64,000 bases of DNA from Hyphomicrobium zavarzinii ATCC 27496 (GTDB lineage Bacteria > Pseudomonadota > Alphaproteobacteria > Rhizobiales > Hyphomicrobiaceae): contig NZ_KB911256.1 in the NCBI RefSeq assembly GCF_000383415.1, positions 723,348 to 787,347 on the forward strand, in the 5' to 3' direction. Shown here in pieces: positions 36,525 through 45,796 of this stretch (the stretch's first letter is position 1; each line of letters opens with the position of its first letter). Position numbers and translations under genes: made by a program. The notes under the pieces were generated by a model. The model did not search any database. It was given only the letters and a program-made list of their open reading frames with translations, and was not told the origin of the DNA.

Positions 36525-37460
36525 TCAGCGGGCGACAGGCGCGATATCGCGGATTTCTCCGATGCGCTCGGTATCGAGCTCGAACTCGATGGGCCGCAGC
36601 GTCTTGCGCGCCTTCTTGAGGAGACCTGCGCGCTTCACGCCCGCCTGGAGAGCAGCCTTGGCCCAGAAGCCAGGCCCCTCGATCGAACGGCTGCGAGGCG
36701 TGACGCCCAGCTTGTGGCGCAGAATGCCGTTTGCGAGGTTGATCATCTGCGAACGGCGGATCGGCTCCGTCCAGTACTCGGTCGTCATCGACACGTTGAG
36801 GCAGTCGAGGTTCTCGACGCGGTGAGGAGCATTCAGCGGCCAGTGCAGCATCTCGCCGCCTTCGATCTCGAAGACCTGCGCATAGCGATCGTAGGAAGGT
36901 TCGAACGGAATGTCGATTTCGAGCTGGTAGAGCGCGATCCTCTCGAGATCCTCGTCGCGCCGGAACGGCGGCTCGGCAGGATAAACATAGACGCGCTTCT
37001 TGCCGTGGATCTGCCAGAGCGATTGGCCCGGCAGATCCATGTGATAGTAGACCTCGGCCTTGGGCGATGAGATGAGAATGCCCATCGTGCTCGAGAAGGC
37101 ACTGAAGCCGGGCACGCGCTCGGCGATCTCGCCGAAGAGCTGGTCGAGCAGCGCGCGGAAGCGTTTGTCCACGGCGCTCACGTTGCGCAGGTTGAGCCAC
37201 ATGCGTCCGTTGCCGATGCTCTCGATCACGCGCGCACCGGAAAGCTTGCCGATCTCGCCTTCGCGCCAGAGACGGCGCTGCCCGGGCGTCCCCACCTGCA
37301 CGAGCGAATAATGCTGCCGGGGATAGCTGTCGATCAGCTCGGCCAGCGTATCCATCGAGAACAGAGGATCTGTGTGCAGGCGGTGCTTCAGCCGCAAGGG
37401 CTCGCTGGCCCACCGGCGCGCCGTATCCGCGCTCCAATCGGTGAAGATGGCTTCGCTCAT
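36525..37460 (-). CDS. Cupin/JmjC-like protein in the exopolysaccharide cluster
   Basis: A 311-residue protein starting MSEAIFTDWSADTARRWASE. The core has YYHMDLPGQSLWQIHGKKRVYVYP and GGEMLHWPLNAPHRVENLD, giving an HxD...H pattern like the Fe(II) triad of JmjC/cupin-like hydroxylases. It could be a 2-oxoglutarate-dependent oxygenase modifying a glycan or lipid precursor; this is inference. ATG 37460 gives a normal N-terminus; a longer open frame to 37862 has unlike composition. It lies between the GINT1-like gene (upstream) and the GNAT gene (downstream), all on the minus strand. Confidence 0.65.
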   Translation of the reverse strand: MSEAIFTDWSADTARRWASEPLRLKHRLHTDPLFSMDTLAELIDSYPRQHYSLVQVGTPGQRRLWREGEIGKLSGARVIESIGNGRMWLNLRNVSAVDKRFRALLDQLFGEIAERVPGFSAFSSTMGILISSPKAEVYYHMDLPGQSLWQIHGKKRVYVYPAEPPFRRDEDLERIALYQLEIDIPFEPSYDRYAQVFEIEGGEMLHWPLNAPHRVENLDCLNVSMTTEYWTEPIRRSQMINLANGILRHKLGVTPRSRSIEGPGFWAKAALQAGVKRAGLLKKARKTLRPIEFELDTERIGEIRDIAPVAR

Positions 37461-37582
37461 TGGATCAACTGCCACACTGAAGATGTTGAGAAGACAAATA
37501 GAGTTAGTGCTCTCGAATGGCGGTGTCAAACGGCCTTCGCTTGGGAGAGTAAACCGCCTCCGGCGACGAATGCGGGCGCGCC

Positions 37583-39064
37583 TCAGGCCAGAAAATCGAT
37601 GACCTCGAGCCCGTCGGCCCAATTGATCGTGTGCGGACCATGTCCGGCAGGCTGGCCGCCCATGCGAAGGTCGGCAGCGAGCTCCTGAGCGAAGCCGTCC
37701 GCGTCGAGACGGGTCACGCGGGCGAGGCTGAGGCTGCCGCCGTAACTGGCGCTGCAGTTCTGTGCGGGGCGCCAGAGGGCGCCGTCCCGATGGTAGAGCG
37801 CTCCCGCGGGCCTGCTCTCGCGCGCATCGATCAGCGCTGGGTTCACGGACACTGGCTGCCATGGCCCTTCGAGTTTTTCAGAGCGGTAGACGTTGAGCGC
37901 ATCCCAGGACGAGCTTTGAAGGTCGCGCGTGGACGCGAAGAGATAGAAAGCCCCCGCGTGGACGGCGAGCGTGGCGTCGTGAACCTCCTCGTCCAGCAAG
38001 CGGAACGCGGGAACCCAGCGATGTGGAAACGGGTCCGCACGATAGATGTCGAGCGCGCCGGAGGCTGAGCATTCGGGCATCATGTAGATCTGCCCCTCAT
38101 GCGCGAACACTTGCGGGTAGGAGAGGTGATGCCCTGTTTCGAGCACGGGACGCGGCGCGGTTGCCCTGCCGCTCGCATCCACTGTGAAATGCGAAATGAG
38201 CCCGCGTCCGGTTTGAAACGGCACCTCCTCGGCGAAGACATGGTGCAGGCCGTCGCGCAGCATCGGGAAAGGGTCTGCGAAGTAACGCTGTCCGTCGTCC
38301 GGAAGCGTGCGGTAGGCTTCGGCCGGCGCCAGCCCCGCGAGATGGCTGCGCCCCTCAGGCGCGAGGCGCCATCCGACGCGCCAGCGCTCGCGCGTACCAA
38401 GAAGCCTGGAAAGAGCACGCTCGGTCTTGCGGGCGACTTTGCGCCACGCGAAGTCCGCAGCCGCGAAGGCTCCGGCGTCGGTGTGATCTTTGACGGCGCA
38501 CGGCACTGGCACCTGAGGCAGCGCGTTCGGGCCTTCGAGAGCGGCAATCGCGAGCACCTGGATGAGGCGCGAGAGAACCTGATCCGCCGAGCGACGAAGA
38601 CGCGTCGGATGCTCGACCGCGGGGAGGGCAGCGGGACGCGGCTTGGCCTCGCCGAGATCGAGGCCGAGTAGCGGCGATCTTCGTTCGAGCAGAGCCGACC
38701 ACAGCGCCGCTTCCGAAGGATCGGCGTCGAACGTCGGCCGGATGACACGGCCCGCCGCCGGGACGCCTGCAACGCCCCAGGTGAGATCGAGCACCACGTC
38801 GAAGTCGCCTGCCGGGAAGGGGCCGGCCGTCGCGCGATGGCCAAGCTCGGCGGCCGTGATCCGATCGGATGCAGAAAGCCGCCGCCGGTCGAGCAGGCGC
38901 TCGCCGGAGAGCAGCATCTCCAGCGCCGCGCCCGGCCGCGCTCCCGCCGGCCCCTCCACGAGCGAGACATGCAACTCCACGCGGGCATCCGCCGCGAGGC
39001 GCGAAATTAACCATCCGTGCCAGCGCGCGAGCCGCTTTGCATCGAGAACAACGAGCGTGCGCAT
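37583..39064 (-). CDS. GINT1-N/formyltransferase-like protein with beta-propeller domain
   Basis: A 493-residue protein. The N-terminal 120 residues resemble the Rossmann part of formyltransferase-like proteins (DFDVVLDLTWG). The C-terminal part (about 235-493) looks like the five-bladed propeller called the glucosamine inositolphosphorylceramide transferase N-terminal domain (RYFADPFPMLRDGLHHVFAEE, LSYPQVFAHEGQIYMMPE). Bacterial members sit in exopolysaccharide loci; their chemistry is not settled. It is the first gene of the minus-strand unit and is divergent from the flippase gene, 136 bases away. Confidence 0.65.
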   Translation of the reverse strand: MRTLVVLDAKRLARWHGWLISRLAADARVELHVSLVEGPAGARPGAALEMLLSGERLLDRRRLSASDRITAAELGHRATAGPFPAGDFDVVLDLTWGVAGVPAAGRVIRPTFDADPSEAALWSALLERRSPLLGLDLGEAKPRPAALPAVEHPTRLRRSADQVLSRLIQVLAIAALEGPNALPQVPVPCAVKDHTDAGAFAAADFAWRKVARKTERALSRLLGTRERWRVGWRLAPEGRSHLAGLAPAEAYRTLPDDGQRYFADPFPMLRDGLHHVFAEEVPFQTGRGLISHFTVDASGRATAPRPVLETGHHLSYPQVFAHEGQIYMMPECSASGALDIYRADPFPHRWVPAFRLLDEEVHDATLAVHAGAFYLFASTRDLQSSSWDALNVYRSEKLEGPWQPVSVNPALIDARESRPAGALYHRDGALWRPAQNCSASYGGSLSLARVTRLDADGFAQELAADLRMGGQPAGHGPHTINWADGLEVIDFLA

Positions 39065-39200
39065 GGCGCCCCGTATTTGAACGATCCGCCGCGACCCTCC
39101 GATGAAGCCGCCGCCGATGCCACCCTCAAAAAGCGGTTGCGGTTAAGGGAGCGGAGCGACGAAGCGCCGAATGCCACAAAGCCTGCGCTAAAAGGTAGAG

Positions 39201-40709
39201 ATGACCGAGCTTCGCCCGGCGCCGCACGCGTGGCATCGCGACGAGGCCCGCATCAGATGGGACACGATGCTCCTACGCCAGACGCTTCTCTATCTGCCGG
39301 CCCAGTTTCTCGGGCCGGTCTTCCAGTTCGTGTCGATCCTGACATGGACCCATTTTCTGAGCCCGACCGACCTTGGTCTCGTGGCTTTGATCACGGCTGT
39401 CCAGGAGCTATCCCTCGCCACCACGCTCAACTGGTTCACGCACTACACCGTGCGCTATGCGGGCGGCGCCCCGAGCCCCGGCAAGGCGTTTCTCGATACG
39501 GAGACGTTCGTGCTTACGTTCTCCGGGGTGATCACGGTTCTTATCGTGGTGGCTATGCCGTCGTTCATCGACGGGGTCTGGACCTGGGGCCTCGTCGCGG
39601 CCGCAATCCTGCAAAGTGTCGGACGGCTCGCCGTCGCGCAGCTCTCCGACCGCGCGCGAGCCTGTGGCGATCCCCTGTCGTATTCCATCCTCCAGATAGG
39701 CTGGCCGGTCGGCGGTTTCTTCGCCGCGCTCGCACTCGTGATGCTCTATGAGCCGAGCGCGGCCTCGGTCCTCGCCGGATACGCTGCGGCGCAGGCCATC
39801 TCGCTGGCCCTCGTCCTACTGAGGATCGAGATCGGCCGCGAACCCCTCCGCTTCGCGCGGGAGGTGATCGCGAAAGCCATGGCCTACGCTCTGCCGCTCG
39901 TCATCGGAGGCATGCTCGTCTGGCTCGCGAACAACGGCGTGCGCTTCGTGGTGGAATGGCGCGATGGCGCCGCCGCCGTCGGCCTCGTCACGGTTGGATG
40001 GTCGATCGGTCTCCGTATCGCGAGCGTTGCGGCGATGATGGTGACGGCGGCCGGCTTTCCCTTGGCGCTTGCCCGCGCGCGCGACGGCGGACATGAGGCG
40101 GGACAGGCCCAGCTCGCCCGCAACGGGCTCTTGCTGCTGGCGACGCTCGCACCGGCCTCCGCCGGTCTCTGGATGATCTCGGACCTGATCGTACCGATGT
40201 TCGTGGGCGAGCCCTATCGGGCGGTGACAGCGGCCATTCTGCCGGCGTCAATTCTGGCGGGAGCCGCCCGCAGCTTCCGCGTCCACTGCGGCGAGCAGGT
40301 GTTCCTGCTGCACGAGCGCCCGGTTGTTCCACTGATCAACGATGCCATCGATGCCGTCGCGGCCCTGGTTCTGGGAGGCATCGGGCTGTTGTGGGCGGGC
40401 CTGCCGGGGCTGGTCGCCGGTGCCGCGATCGGTGCAGTGTTGAGCCTGATCGTGACCATGGCCTGGGGCTGGGCGCTTTACCGGTTTGCGCTGCCGCTCG
40501 CCGATGTCGTGAAGATCGCGCTCGCAACGGCCGCCATGATGGCCGTGATCGCGCTTGTCCCTGCGCGAGCGGACATAGCATCCCTGACGCTCATCGTGGC
40601 CCTGGGTGCGCTGGTCTTCGCAAGCCTGATCGCGGCCCTTTATCCGCGCGAGCGCAGGAAAGCCGTAGCGCTCGCGCGAGAGATGGTTGTGGCGAGGCAG
40701 AAGCCGTGA
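39201..40709 (+). CDS. Wzx-like lipid-linked oligosaccharide flippase
   Basis: A 502-residue MATE/MVF-like membrane protein with about 12-14 predicted helices. It opens LLRQTLLYLPAQFLGPVFQFVSILTWTHFLSPTDLGLVAL, the N-terminal pattern of polysaccharide-biosynthesis flippases. Its role would be to turn the undecaprenyl-linked repeat unit to the periplasm for the Wzy-like polymerase. It is the only flippase in the window. It is convergent with galE, three bases apart. Confidence 0.85.
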   Translation: MTELRPAPHAWHRDEARIRWDTMLLRQTLLYLPAQFLGPVFQFVSILTWTHFLSPTDLGLVALITAVQELSLATTLNWFTHYTVRYAGGAPSPGKAFLDTETFVLTFSGVITVLIVVAMPSFIDGVWTWGLVAAAILQSVGRLAVAQLSDRARACGDPLSYSILQIGWPVGGFFAALALVMLYEPSAASVLAGYAAAQAISLALVLLRIEIGREPLRFAREVIAKAMAYALPLVIGGMLVWLANNGVRFVVEWRDGAAAVGLVTVGWSIGLRIASVAAMMVTAAGFPLALARARDGGHEAGQAQLARNGLLLLATLAPASAGLWMISDLIVPMFVGEPYRAVTAAILPASILAGAARSFRVHCGEQVFLLHERPVVPLINDAIDAVAALVLGGIGLLWAGLPGLVAGAAIGAVLSLIVTMAWGWALYRFALPLADVVKIALATAAMMAVIALVPARADIASLTLIVALGALVFASLIAALYPRERRKAVALAREMVVARQKP

Positions 40710-40712
40710 AGC

Positions 40713-41690
40713 TCAGGCCTTGAGCGAGCGTTCCCACGCGAACGCATGGGCGACGATCTGATCGAGATTGGCAAGCTTCGGCTGCCAGCCGAGCTTGCTA
40801 CGGATCTTCGAGGAATCCGCCACGATCGCTTCCGCGTCACCGGGGCGGCGCGGGGCGAGCTTCACCGGGAACGGGCCGCCGGAGGCGCGCTTCACCGCTT
40901 CGATCACCTCGAGCACCGAGTAACCCGATGAGTATCCGCAGTTGAACACGTCCGACTTGCCGCCGGCGTCGAGATATCTCAGCGCCGCCATGTGCGCGGC
41001 TGCGAGATCCGTCACGTGGATATAGTCGCGGATGCAGGTGCCGTCGGCCGTCGGGTAGTCCGTTCCGAACACGTCCATCGAAGCACGCTTGCCGAGCGCG
41101 GTCTCGCACGCGACCTTGATGAGATGCGTCGCGCGCGGCGTGGATTGTCCGGCTCGTCCTTCTGGATCGGCGCCCGCGACGTTGAAATAGCGCAGCGCCA
41201 CGTAGCGGAAGTCATGCGCGAACGCGGTGTCCGCCAGCATCAATTCCGTCATCAGCTTGGAGGTGCCGTAAGGCGAGACCGGCCGAAGCTCGGCGTCTTC
41301 CTTGACGGGGATCTCCTTGGGGTTGCCGTAGACGGCGGCCGTGGAAGAGAAGATGAACGACTTGACGCCGGTCTTAACCGCGACTTCGATAAGCGAGCGC
41401 GAGTTCGACGTGTTGTTGAGATAGTAGCCGAGCGGATCGGCCACTGAATCCGGCACAACGATGGAGCCGGCGAAATGGATGATGATCCGGACGCCATGCT
41501 CCCGGACGACGCGGGACACCAGCTCCTGGTCTCCCACGTTGCCTTCCACCAGCACCGCCGGAGGGCGTACCGCGTGTCGAAAGCCGGTCGACAGATTGTC
41601 GACCACGACAACTTTTTCACCGGCGTCCAGAAGCGCCAGCACCATATGGCTGCCGATGTAGCCGGCGCCGCCTGTCACGAGAACTGTCAT
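40713..41690 (-). CDS. galE: UDP-glucose 4-epimerase
   Basis: This SDR-superfamily enzyme interconverts UDP-glucose and UDP-galactose to supply precursors. The 325-residue protein has the NAD motif TGGAGYIGSHM, the catalytic Ser in FSSTAAVYGNP, and YxxxK in SPYGTSK. C-terminal family segments include RDYIHVTDLAAAHMAAL. ATG 41690 is the start. The opposite-strand lyase starts only 15 bases away. An internal gene copy with UDP-GlcNAc or UDP-glucuronate specificity cannot be ruled out from sequence alone. Confidence 0.93.
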   Translation of the reverse strand: MTVLVTGGAGYIGSHMVLALLDAGEKVVVVDNLSTGFRHAVRPPAVLVEGNVGDQELVSRVVREHGVRIIIHFAGSIVVPDSVADPLGYYLNNTSNSRSLIEVAVKTGVKSFIFSSTAAVYGNPKEIPVKEDAELRPVSPYGTSKLMTELMLADTAFAHDFRYVALRYFNVAGADPEGRAGQSTPRATHLIKVACETALGKRASMDVFGTDYPTADGTCIRDYIHVTDLAAAHMAALRYLDAGGKSDVFNCGYSSGYSVLEVIEAVKRASGGPFPVKLAPRRPGDAEAIVADSSKIRSKLGWQPKLANLDQIVAHAFAWERSLKA

Positions 41691-41705
41691 GAGAGACACG
41701 CATAC

Positions 41706-42497
41706 ATGAAATTCGTTCACAAAGCGTGTTGGCAGTCTAGAGGCACGGCGGGGCACACGGAGCATTGGCCAGTCCGGCGCCGCGCCGCCTTGTTTGTCGC
41801 CGTTCTCGCCCTGCAGGCGCACATGCAAGTGGCCGTGGCCGCTGAGATGAATGTCGATGGCCGGCCAGCCAGCCGGCACGCCGCTGAGGAGCGCCCGTAC
41901 GCCGTCACGGCGCCGCACGCCGGAGAGTTTCGTTTCGAAGTGCGTGCTGGCGACAGATGGAGCGTCGACCGCATCTTGGGCGCCGATCGCGAGCGTGCCG
42001 AGCTCAGTCTCGACAAAAGCCCCGTGAGCTTCGGTGCGCTCTATCGTGTTTCCTACGAGATGCTGATCGAGCCCGGACCGCAAAGCACATCCGCTTGGCT
42101 CGTCGCGGGGCAGTGGCACGCGACGGAGGACGAGGGAGACGCACCGTCGTCGCCGCCGCTGGCGTTTGAGTTGGCCGGCCGCGATCTCGTTGTTTACACG
42201 CAGTCCGAAATCGCGCGCCGCCATACCAAGAATCCGAAAGGTATCGAGCGCGCGCGCGTGCCGGACATTCAGCGCGGGCGATGGATCTCCTTTTCTTACG
42301 ACGTGCGCTTCGATCCACGCCATGGAACCCTCGCGGTCCGCGTCGATGGAAGGCGGGTATTCGCAGAGGACATTCCGATCGGATACGCGGACGACGTCGG
42401 GCCTTACTTCAAGTTCGGCATCTACCGCGCCAAAAGCCCCGAGCCGATCGCGATCCGCTTTCGGAACGTTAAAATCACCGAGGCGGCGGCGCCCTGA
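41706..42497 (+). CDS. Predicted secreted polysaccharide lyase (PF14099-like)
   Basis: A 263-residue protein with a signal-like segment (RRRAALFVAVLALQAHMQVAVAAE) preceded by a 30-residue polar stretch, so the true start may be later than ATG 41706. The mature part is a beta-jelly-roll with FRFEVRAGDRW, YRVSYEMLIEPG, WISFSYDVRFDPRHG and YFKFGIYRAKSP, patterns of the heparin lyase I/glucuronan-lyase-like fold. It would cleave a uronate-containing polymer, perhaps the one made here, in the periplasm. Substrate is inferred. Confidence 0.55.
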   Translation: MKFVHKACWQSRGTAGHTEHWPVRRRAALFVAVLALQAHMQVAVAAEMNVDGRPASRHAAEERPYAVTAPHAGEFRFEVRAGDRWSVDRILGADRERAELSLDKSPVSFGALYRVSYEMLIEPGPQSTSAWLVAGQWHATEDEGDAPSSPPLAFELAGRDLVVYTQSEIARRHTKNPKGIERARVPDIQRGRWISFSYDVRFDPRHGTLAVRVDGRRVFAEDIPIGYADDVGPYFKFGIYRAKSPEPIAIRFRNVKITEAAAP

Positions 42498-42506
42498 GCG
42501 TGCTCC

Positions 42507-44444
42507 TTACGCGAGCACGAACCGAACGACGGCTCCGGAGCTGCCGATGCATCCCCGCCACGCGAGGCGCCAAGCCGGATGCTTGAGGCCGAAGGCCGGC
42601 GAAACCCACCCGCCTGAACGCTCCGGCGCCCCGCACGCAAGCACAATGTCGCCCGGCGTCTCGAATGCGATGCGAACGGGCGCGCCGATAGCGGGCGTCA
42701 CGGTCACCACCTGCCCGTCGCGGGAGGCTGCGCAATCCGCCGCAAGCTGAAACACGATCTCGACCGGAAGCGGCGTCTCGGCGCCGAGCAGCCGGTCGCG
42801 AACCGTGAAGCCGTCACTCGCCGCTTCCACTGTCCGCTCGTGCCGCACGCCGAACTTCGGAACGTAGCCATCGTGCGAGGCGCGAAGCTGCCAGGTGGCG
42901 CCGTCTTGGAACGCATCGAGGCGCGCATCCGCCTTTCGCCCCCAATTGAAAGGGCCTGAAATCTCGCTTTGATCCGCCCCTTCGATGGAAAGGGTGTTGT
43001 GGGCCGCGGTGCCGCGAAACCAGTCGCGCCACGCGCCACCCGAGTGATAGAGGTACGTGCCGGGATCGACGAGCAGCGGACGGCCATCGAGGGCAACGAG
43101 AAGCGAAAGCGCGTCCGCGTGCCCATGCGCCGCGATGGAAAGATAGCCGAGCGGACCGTGGTCGAGTGCGAGAACGAGCTCACGCCCAGCACGCGTTTCC
43201 CGCACGACAGACAGCCCTCCGCTCGAAAACGTCGCGAGGCCGCGCGGAGGCGGCGTAGGTGCGGGCGGCGCGAAGAAAATCGCGTCGCGGAGATGCGGCG
43301 AAACCGAAACAAGGCCTTCTGGCGTCTGCGCGAGATAGCCACTGATGGCGCGGGCAACCGACATGGCATAGGCCGGCTCGTATCCCGCGAGCGACAGGAC
43401 GCGCCCCTCGTCGTCATCGCCGAATGCGGGGACAGCGCCGCTCGCGTCTGCAATCCATCCGACGAAACGCGCGAACTGCCCGAGCCTCTGATCGACGATG
43501 GCCGAAAGCGGCTTGTCCGATCCGCGCGCGGCGATGGCGGCGAGCAGCAGCAACTCCGCCGTGAAGGCACCATAGGTGGGCGATTGCTCGGCCCCCATGC
43601 CATCGGCCAGGATCTGCCGGGACGCTTCGGCCTCGAGCGCACGGCGCGCCTCCGTTTCGAGCGCGAACGCACGAGGAAGCTCCGGCATGGCGATCGCAAG
43701 AATAAGCTCGCCTGCCGCTTCCGCCACGAGATGGTTGTTGGCGGAGGAAAAGCGCGACGGAAACCGCCGGAGCCAGAAGGCGTGGGCTGCGAGAATTTCG
43801 CGCATGCGCGCAATCGTCTCGTTCGAGAGGCGATCTCCGGCGAGCGAGGCGACCACGATCAGGCTGATCGCCCGCAACGCGCATTCGATGCCGGAATTCC
43901 AGGCGAGGCCGCGGAACGGCGGGTTGCTCGCATGCCAGCTCCCGATCGTCTCCTCGATCAGGGCGAGCGCCTTCGGATCTCCGCCGAGAGCCACCTCGGC
44001 CGCGAGCGGCTGGAGAAACTGAAGCCGGTTGATTTCCCACACGTACTTGATGTCACCGAAGCGGCGCTCGTGGCGGTAGTTGATGTCGAAGGTGAACGTG
44101 TCCGCACCGGGCCACAGCCGTCCCGTGACGGGATCGAGCCGCCAGAGATCGGCAGAGAGTGGCACGCCCGGCCAGCGTCTCGGCCAGTCGCATCCAAGCG
44201 CGCTGAAGCGCCCTTCGATCGCACGCCTCGCAGCTCTGTGAATGGCATCGCGAACTTCGGGCGAGGCGCGCTCCACCGCCTCCCGCAGACCGGCAATGCG
44301 CGGCACGCCTCCGGGGCTCGCATAGCGCTCCCACCCCTCCGTGCGCCTGCGCGCGCTGGTTTTCAGAGCCAGCTCGCGAACCCGATGTGCAATCTCGGCT
44401 GGGCTCATGCTGCGAAGGCGGCGGATGTACCAGGCGAGCGACAT
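42507..44444 (-). CDS. Heparinase II/III-family protein
   Basis: A 645-residue predicted polysaccharide lyase. The helical toroid region opens WYIRRLRSMSPAEIAHRV with FDINYRHERRFGDIKYVWEINRLQFL and SANNHLVAEAAGELILAIA. The C-terminal beta-sheet domain has LGYLSIAAHGHADALSLLVALDG and LLVDPGTYLYHSGGAWRDWF, where the histidines are likely catalytic. Such genes are frequent in exopolysaccharide loci, sometimes as synthesis or epimerisation partners. No signal peptide is clear. ATG 44444 overlaps the preceding glycosyltransferase stop as TGATG; a GTG at 44453 is the alternative. Confidence 0.85.
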   Translation of the reverse strand: MSLAWYIRRLRSMSPAEIAHRVRELALKTSARRRTEGWERYASPGGVPRIAGLREAVERASPEVRDAIHRAARRAIEGRFSALGCDWPRRWPGVPLSADLWRLDPVTGRLWPGADTFTFDINYRHERRFGDIKYVWEINRLQFLQPLAAEVALGGDPKALALIEETIGSWHASNPPFRGLAWNSGIECALRAISLIVVASLAGDRLSNETIARMREILAAHAFWLRRFPSRFSSANNHLVAEAAGELILAIAMPELPRAFALETEARRALEAEASRQILADGMGAEQSPTYGAFTAELLLLAAIAARGSDKPLSAIVDQRLGQFARFVGWIADASGAVPAFGDDDEGRVLSLAGYEPAYAMSVARAISGYLAQTPEGLVSVSPHLRDAIFFAPPAPTPPPRGLATFSSGGLSVVRETRAGRELVLALDHGPLGYLSIAAHGHADALSLLVALDGRPLLVDPGTYLYHSGGAWRDWFRGTAAHNTLSIEGADQSEISGPFNWGRKADARLDAFQDGATWQLRASHDGYVPKFGVRHERTVEAASDGFTVRDRLLGAETPLPVEIVFQLAADCAASRDGQVVTVTPAIGAPVRIAFETPGDIVLACGAPERSGGWVSPAFGLKHPAWRLAWRGCIGSSGAVVRFVLA

Positions 44445-45556
44445 CAGCGGCACGCCTCCGTCCAGAGTTTTGCGAGCCGCGCGACGTAGGCGCCGATTTC
44501 GAGATTGCGGCGGTGAAAATCCTGAGCCGCGTCCCCGAGCGCGTGACGAAGGCGCTCGTCCGCAACGAGCCGACGCAGCGCGTCGGCGAGCTCATCTGAG
44601 TTTCCGGGAGAAACCAGCAGGCCGGTCTCTCCGTTTCGGACGATGTCCTCGACGGCACCCACCGGAGTTGCGACGACGGCGAGGCCGGCCGACATGCCCT
44701 CGATCACGGACATCGGCAGGTTCTCGTCGAAAGACGGCAGCACCAGAATGTCGGACGAGACGAGAAGCGCGCGCGCTTCTTCCGGTCCAACCCATCCCGG
44801 AAAGGTGACGTGAGCGGAGAGGCCGAGCGCCTGAGCCTGCTCGCGCGCCACCGCGACATCCCCATCGCCAGCGATGGTCGCGCGCCACCCCGCAACGTCC
44901 TTGAGGCGAGCAAGCGCACGGATCAGGTCTGGCACCCCCTTTCGGGCACCGACCTGACCGAGGAAGAGAATGCGAACGCCGTCACGGCGCTCAAGGGAGC
45001 GCGAAAGCGGCTGCGAGGCATTGGCAAGGATCACGATGCGCGAGGCGGCTTCCGGAACGCGATCGGCAACGAACGTCCGCCACGCGCTCCCAAGCACAAT
45101 CACGCGCCGGGCTCCGGCGAAAAGCTGACGGACGGACGCCTGAGTTCCGGAATCGGCCGCATCGAAAAACGATTGGAAGCGAGAGCCGTGGAGGTGAACC
45201 ACATAGGGGACGCCGAGCATGCGGGCCGAACGCGCGACGATCGATTTACGCCGCACGCTGCCGTGGCTCGAAAGATTGATGTGCACCACGTCGAGCAGCC
45301 CGCGCGCTCTGAGCCACGCCATGCGCAAAAGGAAGCTCGCAAGGTAAAGGGGCGAAAACCAGATGCTCCGTTGACCGCGTGTCGCCGCGAAGCGCACATC
45401 GCACGGGCCAATCTTTCCGCCGCGCGCTTCGTCCCTCACCGCATCCATCAGGCGATCGATGCCGCCGCGGCCGCCGTGGCCAAGCGGCGTCGCCACAAGG
45501 ACGTAGACGGACGTTTTGCCCGCTCTTGCCTGAGTGTTTGCGATGTCGCCGCTCAT
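44444..45556 (-). CDS. GT4-family glycosyltransferase
   Basis: A 370-residue GT-B enzyme with N-terminal LGHGGRGGIDRLMDAVRDEA and C-terminal nucleotide-sugar region (LFLGQVGARKGVPDLIRAL, LPSFDENLPMSVIEGMSAGLAVVATPVGAVEDIV), including the GT4 E-x7-E type motif. It probably adds one repeat-unit sugar on the cytoplasmic face; specificity unknown. It shares the TGATG junction with the heparinase-like gene, so the two are coupled. It is divergent from the AlgD-like gene, 240 bases away. Confidence 0.87.
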   Translation of the reverse strand: MSGDIANTQARAGKTSVYVLVATPLGHGGRGGIDRLMDAVRDEARGGKIGPCDVRFAATRGQRSIWFSPLYLASFLLRMAWLRARGLLDVVHINLSSHGSVRRKSIVARSARMLGVPYVVHLHGSRFQSFFDAADSGTQASVRQLFAGARRVIVLGSAWRTFVADRVPEAASRIVILANASQPLSRSLERRDGVRILFLGQVGARKGVPDLIRALARLKDVAGWRATIAGDGDVAVAREQAQALGLSAHVTFPGWVGPEEARALLVSSDILVLPSFDENLPMSVIEGMSAGLAVVATPVGAVEDIVRNGETGLLVSPGNSDELADALRRLVADERLRHALGDAAQDFHRRNLEIGAYVARLAKLWTEACR

Positions 45557-45796
45557 TATGCGCTGGACGCCCCCTGTCGGTCCGCTCTCTACCGCATAGG
45601 CGGCAAGTGACGGCCGGACGCAAGCATGCGTCAGCCTACAGTCTTAAGCGGCGTTGTTAACGGTATCTACCGTCTTGAGAGAGGTTGGCGCGGAGAGCCG
45701 GGTACAGTCACGTCGATATCCCCTCCGTTCGGACTGCTCCGGCACCCGTGCTGTGCCGGTCCTCCCCGCGCGCACGACTCTCGATAGGAAGACCCG

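Noticed and set aside
37461-37862. N-terminal extension of the cupin-like protein
   Set aside because: The extra 134 residues are Arg/Pro-rich and run through the gap and into the 3' end of the upstream gene; ATG 37460 gives a coherent protein.
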